From an uncultured Clostridium sp. (lineage in GTDB: Bacteria; Bacillota; Clostridia; TANB77; CAG-508), in the NCBI GenBank assembly GCA_905203195.1, contig CAJKVD010000083.1, positions 1 to 5,020 of the forward strand: 5,020 bases of DNA, written 5' to 3'. Of this stretch, positions 1 to 5,020 are shown in pieces. The position numbers were made by a program, and so were the translations under genes. A model generated the notes under the pieces. That model worked only from the letters and a program-made list of their open reading frames with translations, was not told where the DNA came from and did no database searches. Position 1 is the first letter of the stretch, and every line of letters starts with the position of its first letter.

Positions 1-626
1 TTTTCTATGTTGACGAAAATGTATTAATTCCAAGGCAAGACACAGAAATATTAGCAGAAGAAGTAATAAAAATAGCAGAAACCAAAACAACATCAAATCA
101 AACAATAATAAATAACAATTTGCAAATATTAGATATGTGTACAGGAAGTGGAGCAATAGCGGTATCATTAGCGTCTTATATAGATAAAAGTGAAATTGAT
201 GCAGTAGATATAAGCCAAAAGGCATTAGAGATAACAGAAAAAAATGCAAAGGAAAATAAAGTAGAAAAAAAGATAAAAGAAATAGAATCAAATTTATATA
301 AAAATATTGGAGAAAAAAAATATGATATAATTGTATCAAACCCACCATATATAAAACATGAAGTAATAAAAAAATTAGATAAGCAAGTACAAAAAGAACC
401 TTTAATAGCACTAGATGGAGGAGATGACGGCCTAGAGTTTTATAGAAAAATAATAAAACAAAGTCCAAAATATTTAAAAAAAGATGGATACTTATGTTTG
501 GAAATAGGATATGACCAAAAAGATGAGGTAATAAACTTGTTAAATACAGAAAATAAGTATAAAAATATATATTCAAAAAAAGATTTATATGGAAACGATA
601 GAATAGTAATAGCACAATTAGGATAA
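1..626 (+). CDS. prmC: Peptide chain release factor N5-glutamine methyltransferase PrmC (5'-truncated)
   Basis: This is the C-terminal 207 residues of PrmC (HemK), the cytoplasmic SAM-dependent enzyme that methylates the Gln of the GGQ motif in release factors RF1 and RF2. The open frame runs in from the window edge (first whole codon at base 3), so the true start and roughly 70-80 N-terminal residues are missing; the TTG at 120 is internal. Family landmarks occur in order. The VLIPRQDTE segment (bases 21-47) precedes the methyltransferase core. The SAM-binding motif I, DMCTGSGAIAVSLA, starts near base 132. The diagnostic NPPY motif that holds the substrate glutamine is at 339-350, and LCLEIGYDQ lies near the C terminus. 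A low-complexity linker rich in Thr and Asn (TTSNQTIINNN) sits between the IPR motif and motif I. The stop is TAA. prmC often follows prfA, which would lie outside the window. The family assignment is secure. Confidence 0.95.
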   Translation, partial: FYVDENVLIPRQDTEILAEEVIKIAETKTTSNQTIINNNLQILDMCTGSGAIAVSLASYIDKSEIDAVDISQKALEITEKNAKENKVEKKIKEIESNLYKNIGEKKYDIIVSNPPYIKHEVIKKLDKQVQKEPLIALDGGDDGLEFYRKIIKQSPKYLKKDGYLCLEIGYDQKDEVINLLNTENKYKNIYSKKDLYGNDRIVIAQLG

Positions 627-650
627 CACAAATAATATAAAAATTAAAAG

Positions 651-657
651 AAAGGAG
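651..657 (+). promoter_or_regulatory. Strong Shine-Dalgarno (AAAGGAG) in the whiA leader, displaced from whiA
   Basis: AAAGGAG is the only good Shine-Dalgarno in the 74-bp prmC-whiA gap. It sits 43 bases before the whiA ATG at 701, too far for direct use. The nearest ATG, at 661 after a 3-base spacer, opens only a three-codon ORF (M-V-I-stop, 661-672). A second ATG at 693 opens a 9-codon ORF ending at 722, out of frame with whiA. It may serve a leader mini-ORF, act as a standby site for whiA, or be a chance purine run in AT-rich DNA. Confidence 0.5.
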
Positions 658-665
658 TGTATGGT

Positions 666-683
666 TATTTAAGTTATTAAATA
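666..683 (+). other. Small A/T-only hairpin between the Shine-Dalgarno and whiA start
   Basis: TATTTAA (666-672) and TTAAATA (677-683) are exact reverse complements separated by the four-base loop GTTA. The 7-bp stem contains only A-T pairs and would be weak in RNA. It lies exactly between the displaced AAAGGAG and the whiA ATG, and it buries the stop codon of the three-codon ORF. In DNA this AT-rich, such a repeat is expected fairly often by chance, so function is doubtful. Confidence 0.25.
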
Positions 684-700
684 TATCATACAATGAAAAA

Positions 701-1594
701 ATGTCTTTTTCATCTGAATTAAAAGAAGAGCTAAGCAAATTAAATAATTTAGCTAATAAAGAACAAGTAAAATACGAATTTATAGGGTATTTATTAACTA
801 ATCATGTAACAGTACAAAAAGGAAAGATAATAAGATATGCAACAGAAAGCGAATATAACATAAATAGATTCTCAAAATTGTTATCAAACTTAAATATAAA
901 CTATCAAATAGATATAGAAGGAAATACATTCGTTATAAAGTTTAAGTTAAAAGAGATAGCATTTTTAGTAAGTAATGAAGAAGAAACAAAAAATATATCA
1001 TATACAAAACTAGAAAATTTAGAATTAAAAGATGAAAACAAAAAGGCGATAATAAGAGGAACATTTATGGGATCTGGCTCCATAAATAATCCAGAAAACA
1101 ATTATCATTTGGAAATTGCATTTTCAACAAAGGAAAATACAAATTACATAAAAGAGATTTTAATTAAAAATTTAAAAATTAATGTAAAAGAACTCGAAAC
1201 TCAAAATAAAACATCACTATATATTAAAGATGGAGAAACAATATCAAATTTTTTAGCATTAATAGGAGCTAACAAAGCAATGTTAAAATTTGAAGACATA
1301 AGAGTTCAAAGAGAGATGAGAGGAAAAGTAAATAGAATAGTTAATTGCGAAACCGCAAATCTAAACAAAACTCTAAATGCATCAGTGGAACAAATAGATG
1401 CAATAAAAAAATTGCAAAAAACAAATAAATTTAACAAATTAGACGAAAGCTTAAAAGAAATAGCAATGTTACGTTTAGAATATCCAAACATATCATTATC
1501 AGAATTAGGAAAAAAGCTAAATAAACCAATAGGAAAATCAGGAGTAAACTATAGACTAAAAAAAATTATAGAAATAGCAAAGATGGAGGAATAA
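701..1594 (+). CDS. whiA: WhiA family DNA-binding protein
   Basis: WhiA is a two-domain DNA-binding protein. It controls sporulation-linked division in Streptomyces and influences division and chromosome segregation in Bacillus. The 297 residues are slightly short of the usual 310-320. The N-terminal half is the degenerate LAGLIDADG homing-endonuclease-like fold, with its second conserved block at residues 120-139 (RGTFMGSGSINNPENNYHLE). The linker carries the family signature from FEDIRVQREMRGKVNR to NCETANLNKT (197-224). The C-terminal helix-turn-helix spans about 247-290 and ends in KSGVNYRLKKI. ATG 701 is chosen because MSFSSELKEEL is the canonical WhiA N terminus. There is no in-frame ATG, GTG or TTG between there and the upstream Shine-Dalgarno. 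No ribosome binding site stands directly before this start, which is unusual. hemW follows after 9 bases. The usual rapZ-yvcK partners are not adjacent. Confidence 0.94.
   Translation: MSFSSELKEELSKLNNLANKEQVKYEFIGYLLTNHVTVQKGKIIRYATESEYNINRFSKLLSNLNINYQIDIEGNTFVIKFKLKEIAFLVSNEEETKNISYTKLENLELKDENKKAIIRGTFMGSGSINNPENNYHLEIAFSTKENTNYIKEILIKNLKINVKELETQNKTSLYIKDGETISNFLALIGANKAMLKFEDIRVQREMRGKVNRIVNCETANLNKTLNASVEQIDAIKKLQKTNKFNKLDESLKEIAMLRLEYPNISLSELGKKLNKPIGKSGVNYRLKKIIEIAKMEE
1585..1590 (+). promoter_or_regulatory. Ribosome binding site for hemW inside the whiA 3' end
   Basis: GGAGGA covers the penultimate codons of whiA (GAG GAA), 13 bases before the hemW ATG at 1604. The core is perfect but the spacing is longer than the usual 5-10 bases. 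Its position inside whiA suggests that ribosomes terminating on whiA could feed hemW initiation. No alternative ATG lies closer. Confidence 0.6.
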
Positions 1595-1603
1595 AAAACA
1601 AAA

Positions 1604-2740
1604 ATGAAAAAAGAATTAGGTATATATATACACATACCATTTTGCATCAAAAAATGCGCCTATTGTGATTTTATATCATTTCCAAATAAATTAGATATTC
1701 AGCAAGAATATGTAAATAAGATTTTATCAGAAATTGAAAAATCAAAAAACATATTAGAAAATTATGATGTTTCAACAATATATATTGGTGGAGGAACACC
1801 ATCTGCAATAAATAGTGAGCTTATAAAAAAAATAATGAAAAAAATTAATGAATATATAGAAATAAGCAAATTACAAGAAATAACAATAGAAGTCAACCCT
1901 GGAACTGTAACATACGAAAAATTACAAGATTATAAAGAAGCGGGAATAAATAGGTTAAGTATAGGATTACAATCAACAGATGACAGACTTCTAAATTTAA
2001 TAGGAAGAATACACACATATAAAGAATTTTTAAAAACATATGAAATAGCAAGAAAAGTAGGATTTACAAACATTAATGTAGACTTGATGATAGGGCTACC
2101 AAATCAAACAATTAAAGACATAAAAAATAGTATAGAAAAAATAACAAACTTAGATCCAAAACCAGAACATATTTCTGTATATTCTTTGATAATAGAACCC
2201 AATACACCAATAGAAGAAATGCTAAATGATAAAAAAATAAAATTTCCAACAGACGAAGAAGAAAGAAATCAATATTGGTACGTAAAAAATAAATTAGAAG
2301 AAAAAGGATATAATCATTACGAAATTTCAAATTTTTCAATTCCAGGAAAAGAAGCAATACATAATACAAATTGTTGGAAGCAGAAAGAGTATATAGGTTT
2401 TGGAGTAGCAGCACATTCATTTATAAATAAAAAAAGATTTTCAAACACAGAAAATTTACAAGAATATTTACAAAAAACATCTGATGAAATAAAAACAATA
2501 AATGAAATACAAAATAAATTAGAACAGGAAAAAGAATATATGCTATTAGGTCTAAGAAAAATAGATGGAATAAATATAAATGAATTTAAAGAAAAATTCA
2601 CAGAAAATCCAATATATTTATTTAGAAAAGAAATTCAGAAATTAGTAACGGAAGGGCTTTTAGAAGTAGATTTAAATCAAATAAAATTAACTTTTAAAGG
2701 ATTAGATTTAGCAAATATAGTATGGGAAGAGTTTGTATAG
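1604..2740 (+). CDS. hemW: HemW-type radical SAM protein (haem chaperone family)
   Basis: This 378-residue protein has the full length and motif order of HemW. This cytoplasmic radical SAM protein was long misannotated as oxygen-independent coproporphyrinogen III oxidase and is now regarded as a haem-binding chaperone. IYIHIPFC at 7-14 leads into the [4Fe-4S]-binding C14-x3-C18-x2-C21. Residue 23 is Phe, whereas true HemN carries a fourth cysteine (CxxxCxxCxC), which favours HemW. Further landmarks are IGGGTPS (61-67, SAM binding), EVNPGT (96-101), GINRLSIGLQS (114-124), NVDLMIGLP (158-166), HYEISNF (238-244), HN followed by CW (253-258) and GVAAHSF (267-273). A C-terminal winged-helix-like region includes YMLLGLRKIDGIN (312-324). 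The stop is TAG. The gene lies outside its common lepA-hrcA-dnaK neighbourhood. No haem synthesis gene is visible here, so its haem role in this organism is unproven. Confidence 0.93.
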   Translation: MKKELGIYIHIPFCIKKCAYCDFISFPNKLDIQQEYVNKILSEIEKSKNILENYDVSTIYIGGGTPSAINSELIKKIMKKINEYIEISKLQEITIEVNPGTVTYEKLQDYKEAGINRLSIGLQSTDDRLLNLIGRIHTYKEFLKTYEIARKVGFTNINVDLMIGLPNQTIKDIKNSIEKITNLDPKPEHISVYSLIIEPNTPIEEMLNDKKIKFPTDEEERNQYWYVKNKLEEKGYNHYEISNFSIPGKEAIHNTNCWKQKEYIGFGVAAHSFINKKRFSNTENLQEYLQKTSDEIKTINEIQNKLEQEKEYMLLGLRKIDGININEFKEKFTENPIYLFRKEIQKLVTEGLLEVDLNQIKLTFKGLDLANIVWEEFV

Positions 2741-2749
2741 CATTTAAAT

Positions 2750-2757
2750 AAGGAGGA
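2750..2757 (+). promoter_or_regulatory. Ribosome binding site of the acyltransferase-like gene
   Basis: AAGGAGGA is a near-perfect anti-Shine-Dalgarno match, with a 9-base spacer to the ATG at 2767. It is the strongest and best-spaced site in the window, which suggests this gene is well translated, and it fixes the start. Confidence 0.85.
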
Positions 2758-2766
2758 AATTATTAA

Positions 2767-4089
2767 ATGGAATATAAAAAAAGAAACACACTGGAATGGA
2801 GAAAACTAGATAATTCAGCAAAAATATTTCCTATATCAACAGGAAAAAAATATAGTAATGTATTTAGATTATCAGCAGTTTTAAAAGAAAAAATAAATCC
2901 TGAGATTTTAGAAAAAGCTGTAAAAATAGCTTTAGAAAAATATAAATCATTTAAAGTAAGATTAAAAGATGGATTTTTTTGGAATTATTTAGAGCATAAT
3001 ACAAAAGAACCAATAATCGAACAAGAAAATGAATATCCTTGCAAATATATAGATCCAAAAACAAATAATGGATATTTATTTAAAGTAACATATTACGATA
3101 AAAAAATAAATATAGACATTTTTCATACTTTAACAGATGGAAATAATGGAAGTGTATTTTTCAGAGAAATAGTATATAGCTATTTAGAGATGGCACATCC
3201 AGAAGATTTTAAAGAAGAACAAAGAAGATACAGAAAAGCAGAATATACTATTGAAGACAGTTATATAAAAAATTATGACAAAAAAGTAAAAGACAAGCAC
3301 TCCTTAAAAAAGGCATATTGTTTAAAAGGAAGAAAAATAAGCTTAGGAGCTATATCTGCTATACACGAAATAATTGATTTAGATATATTAAAAAAAGAAA
3401 CAAAAAAACAAGAGTGCACAGTAACTCAATATTTAACAGCAGTTTTAGTTTATTGCATTTATAAAGCAAACTTTCAAAAGAACAATAAAAAAAATGCAAT
3501 ATTAAAAAAGCCAATAAAAATATGTGTACCAGTTAATTTAAAAAGATATTTTTCATCAAAAACAATAAATAACTTTTTTTCATATATAACTGTAGAAGCA
3601 AATACAAAAGAATTAATTAAAAATAAAGATTTAGATTTTGATAAAATTTTAACTATTGTAAAAGAAGAATTCAAAGAAAAATTAACAGAAAAAGAAATCC
3701 AAAAAACCATGTCATCAAATGTAAAATTAGGAATAAATCCATTTATAAAAACAATCCCACTAATATTAAAAAAGCCAATAGTTAGAATAAGTTACAAAGA
3801 AATTAGAAAATACACAACAATGACTTTTTCAAATATAGGAAGAATAGGTATTATAGGAAAATACCAAAAATATATAGAACATTTTTTAATGCTAATGTCA
3901 CCAGATCCAGTCGAAAAAATAAAATGTTCAGCATGTTCATTTGAAAATGAAATAGTATTTACATTTACATCAATTTTAAATAATTGTAATATAGAAAAAG
4001 AATTTTACGAATTCCTAACAAAAAAAGGAATTAAATCAAGTATAGAAAGTAATGGTGTTTTAGATGTTGTATCCACAAAAATTAAATAG
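2767..4089 (+). CDS. Condensation-fold acyltransferase-like protein (alcohol acetyltransferase / COG4908-like)
   Basis: This 440-residue soluble protein resembles the clostridial proteins annotated 'alcohol acetyltransferase' or 'NRPS condensation-like' (chloramphenicol acetyltransferase/condensation fold). Visible landmarks are the N-terminal LDNSAKIFP (14-22) and FHTLTDG (119-125), which fits the HxxxDG catalytic motif with H120 as candidate base and D124 as structural Asp. Next are CVPVNLKRYF followed by SKTINNFF (253-271), and TFSNIGRIG (353-361), corresponding to the latch/floor-loop region. ESNGV (427-431) lies near the end. There is no signal peptide or membrane helix. No carrier-protein or adenylation domain is nearby, so a true peptide-synthetase role is unlikely. 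The substrate is unknown; acyl transfer from acyl-CoA to an alcohol-type or lipid acceptor is inferred from the fold. It has a strong ribosome binding site, overlaps the next gene by 26 bp and ends in tandem in-frame stops (TAG TAA, 4087-4092). Confidence 0.8.
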   Translation: MEYKKRNTLEWRKLDNSAKIFPISTGKKYSNVFRLSAVLKEKINPEILEKAVKIALEKYKSFKVRLKDGFFWNYLEHNTKEPIIEQENEYPCKYIDPKTNNGYLFKVTYYDKKINIDIFHTLTDGNNGSVFFREIVYSYLEMAHPEDFKEEQRRYRKAEYTIEDSYIKNYDKKVKDKHSLKKAYCLKGRKISLGAISAIHEIIDLDILKKETKKQECTVTQYLTAVLVYCIYKANFQKNNKKNAILKKPIKICVPVNLKRYFSSKTINNFFSYITVEANTKELIKNKDLDFDKILTIVKEEFKEKLTEKEIQKTMSSNVKLGINPFIKTIPLILKKPIVRISYKEIRKYTTMTFSNIGRIGIIGKYQKYIEHFLMLMSPDPVEKIKCSACSFENEIVFTFTSILNNCNIEKEFYEFLTKKGIKSSIESNGVLDVVSTKIK

Positions 4090-4630
4090 TAAAAAATCAG
4101 ATGTAATGACAATAATAGCAATATTAATTTCAATTGCTGTAGGAGGAATCCTAATATTAATAAACCATTTTGCTACACCCAATATACACTGGGCAGGACT
4201 TTCAAATGCAGGAATAATATATATATGGATAACAGTATTATATGCAATAAACCATAATACTAATATTGCAGGTTATGTTTTATTAGAAACAACTACAATT
4301 TCGCTATTAACATCATATATAGATTATAAAACAGGATGTAGAGGATGGTCTATGAGTTTAGCAATTCCAATTATATTAATAGTAGCAAATATAACAATGT
4401 TTGTATTAACAATAGTAAGCCACAAAAAATACATAAGATATGCAATTTATCAATTAATAATTTGCATATTAAGTTTATTACCACTATATTTTGCATTAAA
4501 CAATTTTATTCAACATAAAGTCATGAGTTTTGTGTTAACAGGGATATCAGCTGTTAATTTCATAGTCACAATTTGTCTATGTGCAAGAGATGTAAAAGAT
4601 GACATTATTAGAAAATTTCATTTAGGTTAG
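4064..4630 (+). CDS. Six-helix membrane protein resembling DUF6320, without a zinc ribbon
   Basis: This 188-residue integral membrane protein has about six hydrophobic segments (roughly residues 14-34, 44-62, 68-86, 97-119, 124-146 and 152-174) and a basic C-terminal tail ending RKFHLG. The short N-terminal LYP, the D87...GCRGWSMSLAIPI block (91-103) and the terminal R-K-F-H recall DUF6320 proteins, often found next to alcohol-acetyltransferase-like genes. This is from memory and not searched. Those proteins usually begin with a CxxC...CxxC zinc ribbon before the YP motif; here ATG 4064 immediately follows an in-frame TAG (4061-4063), so none can be encoded. An internal start at 4106 (M15) is possible, but 4064 keeps the YP motif. 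The ribosome binding site is poor and the gene overlaps its upstream neighbour by 26 bp, implying translational coupling. It may anchor or assist the acyltransferase at the membrane; function is unknown. Confidence 0.75.
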   Translation: MLYPQKLNSKKSDVMTIIAILISIAVGGILILINHFATPNIHWAGLSNAGIIYIWITVLYAINHNTNIAGYVLLETTTISLLTSYIDYKTGCRGWSMSLAIPIILIVANITMFVLTIVSHKKYIRYAIYQLIICILSLLPLYFALNNFIQHKVMSFVLTGISAVNFIVTICLCARDVKDDIIRKFHLG

Positions 4631-4670
4631 TGTTTTTTGGGATGCTTTTTGGGACAGACTCAAAAAACAC
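4630..4670. repeat. Inverted repeat with two competing hairpins between the membrane-protein gene and rlmN
   Basis: GTGTTTTTTG (4630-4639) and CAAAAAACAC (4661-4670) are perfect 10-bp inverted repeats, extendable inward by a G-T and a G-C pair to 12 pairs with a 17-base loop. The stem begins on the last base of the preceding stop codon. No T-run follows either arm on either strand, so it is not a textbook intrinsic terminator, although it may attenuate transcription or protect the upstream mRNA. The loop sequence (GGGATGC...GGGACAGACTC) resembles the GGGAC-rich palindromic intergenic elements found in many bacteria and often linked to REP-associated transposases. That resemblance is from memory and unverified. 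Confidence 0.7.
4634..4654 (+). repeat. 9-bp direct repeat TTTTTGGGA inside the hairpin element
   Basis: TTTTTGGGA occurs at 4634-4642 and again at 4646-4654, separated by TGC. Both copies can pair with the same downstream arm (CTCAAAAA, 4659-4666). The second copy gives an 8-pair stem with a five-base ACAGA loop, exclusive of the larger hairpin formed by the first copy. Confidence 0.75.
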
Positions 4671-4686
4671 CAATGCACATAAAAAG

Positions 4687-4692
4687 AAAGGA
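4687..4692 (+). promoter_or_regulatory. Ribosome binding site of rlmN
   Basis: AAAGGA lies 8 bases before the ATG at 4701, a normal spacing, and supports that start. It begins 17 bases after the hairpin element ends, so RNA folding there could influence access to it. No convincing separate promoter could be picked out in the short AT-rich gap. Confidence 0.7.
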
Positions 4693-4700
4693 TATATAAA

Positions 4701-5020
4701 ATGAAAAATATAAAAGATTATAATTTAGAAGAACTAAAAGAAGAACTACAGAGTATTAATGAAAAGCCATTTAGGGCAGAACAAATATTTAAGTGGTTAT
4801 ATCAAGAAAAGGTTAAAAGCTTTGATGAAATGACAAATTTATCTTTAGAATTAAGAGAAAAATTAAAACAAAATTATACAATTTGTAACTATAATATATT
4901 AAAAAAACAAGAGTCAAAAGATGGAACAATAAAATATTTATTTGATGTTTTAGATGGTAATGCAATAGAAACAGTATTGATGAGTTACCATCATGGTTAC
5001 AGCATATGGGTATCATCACA
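4701..5020 (+). CDS. rlmN: Dual-specificity 23S rRNA/tRNA adenine-C2 methyltransferase RlmN (3'-truncated), catalytic Cys replaced by Trp
   Basis: The window holds the first 106 codons of about 345. RlmN is a cytoplasmic radical SAM enzyme that makes 2-methyladenosine at A2503 of 23S rRNA and A37 of some tRNAs. The N-terminal accessory domain is clear: EKPFRAEQIFKWLY (21-34), FDEMTNLSLELREKL (41-55), SKDGTIKYLF (72-81) and IETVLM (89-94). It leads into GYSIWVSS (99-106), just before the expected QVGC and the CxxxCxxC cluster, which lie beyond the edge. In E. coli RlmN the matching stretch is LCVSSQVGC, where that first Cys is catalytic Cys118. From ETV onward the two align without gaps, so Trp103 (TGG, 5007-5009) occupies the catalytic position. 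The start at 4701 is supported by AAAGGA 8 bases upstream. Family identity is secure; activity is doubtful unless the base is an error. Confidence 0.92.
   Translation, partial: MKNIKDYNLEELKEELQSINEKPFRAEQIFKWLYQEKVKSFDEMTNLSLELREKLKQNYTICNYNILKKQESKDGTIKYLFDVLDGNAIETVLMSYHHGYSIWVSS

Noticed and set aside
120..626. PrmC starting at the TTG codon at 120
   Set aside because: The same frame is open to the window edge and encodes the conserved VLIPRQDTE block upstream, so the TTG is an internal Leu and the gene is simply cut by the edge.
681..694. Possible -10 box (TACAAT, 689-694) just before whiA
   Set aside because: No convincing -35 at proper spacing, and such hexamers are expected by chance in DNA this AT-rich.
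440..1491. Minus-strand ORFs opposite prmC and whiA (440-631, 904-1101, 1306-1491)
   Set aside because: All are short, Phe/Ser-rich complements of well-supported genes with no independent coding evidence.
2112..2601. Two overlapping minus-strand ORFs opposite hemW
   Set aside because: Both lie inside conserved HemW sequence, are low-complexity Phe/Leu/Ser-rich, and no ribosome binding site or family signature was noticed.
1604..2740. Annotation as HemN, oxygen-independent coproporphyrinogen III oxidase
   Set aside because: The cluster motif is CxxxCxxC followed by Asp-Phe, lacking the fourth Cys of HemN, and the rest matches HemW.
3474..3710. Minus-strand ORF opposite the acyltransferase-like gene
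   Set aside because: It is an antisense shadow across the conserved PVNLKRYF region of the plus-strand gene, with no motif of its own.
4060..4092. Programmed frameshift fusing the acyltransferase and membrane protein
   Set aside because: The upstream protein reaches a natural C terminus with tandem stops, no good slippery heptamer lies in the overlap, and the downstream frame has its own ATG; simple translational coupling explains the arrangement.
4630..4670. Classical Rho-independent terminator
   Set aside because: The stem is mostly A-T and neither arm is followed by a T-run on either strand, so it is listed as a repeat/hairpin element instead.
4813..5019. Minus-strand hydrophobic ORF opposite rlmN
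   Set aside because: It is an antisense shadow of a clear RlmN N-terminal domain; its Leu/Ile/His-rich product comes from AT-rich complement codons and has no recognisable motif.

Overview
The window is very AT-rich (sampled lines run roughly 20-32% G+C by eye). All genes lie on the + strand, packed tightly, with AGGAGG-type ribosome binding sites and heavy use of AAA, ATA, TTA and AGA codons. The proteins look like those of anaerobic low-GC Firmicutes (Bacillota), most likely a clostridial or related gut-type lineage. That placement is an inference from protein style and composition. Trp is encoded by TGG and no gene contains an in-frame TGA, so the standard bacterial code fits.

Layout: the 3' part of prmC (release-factor glutamine methyltransferase, 1-626) is followed by a 74-bp leader and whiA (701-1594). 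Next come hemW (radical SAM haem chaperone family, 1604-2740), a condensation-fold 'alcohol acetyltransferase'-like protein (2767-4089) and an overlapping six-helix membrane protein resembling DUF6320 (4064-4630). Gaps of 74, 9 and 26 bp and an overlap of 26 bp suggest that these five genes form one transcription unit. A compact inverted and direct repeat structure (4630-4670) then separates them from the start of rlmN (4701 to the window edge).

Three of the genes are conserved housekeeping functions: translation termination (prmC), a DNA-binding regulator (whiA) and haem or radical-SAM biology (hemW). rlmN (23S rRNA/tRNA A2 methylation) is a fourth, just beyond the hairpin. The acyltransferase/membrane pair is the accessory part and the least understood. 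I infer that the soluble condensation-fold enzyme works with its membrane partner on a lipid or envelope substrate.

Most worth a second look: the rlmN product has Trp at the position aligned with catalytic Cys118 of E. coli RlmN. The repeat before rlmN can form two mutually exclusive hairpins sharing one arm. whiA has its only good Shine-Dalgarno 43 bases upstream of its start, where it faces a three-codon ORF instead. The DUF6320-like protein appears to lack the N-terminal zinc ribbon I associate with that family. No RNA genes, CRISPR, insertion sequences or phage genes were seen, and no stretch over 300 bases lacks a gene.
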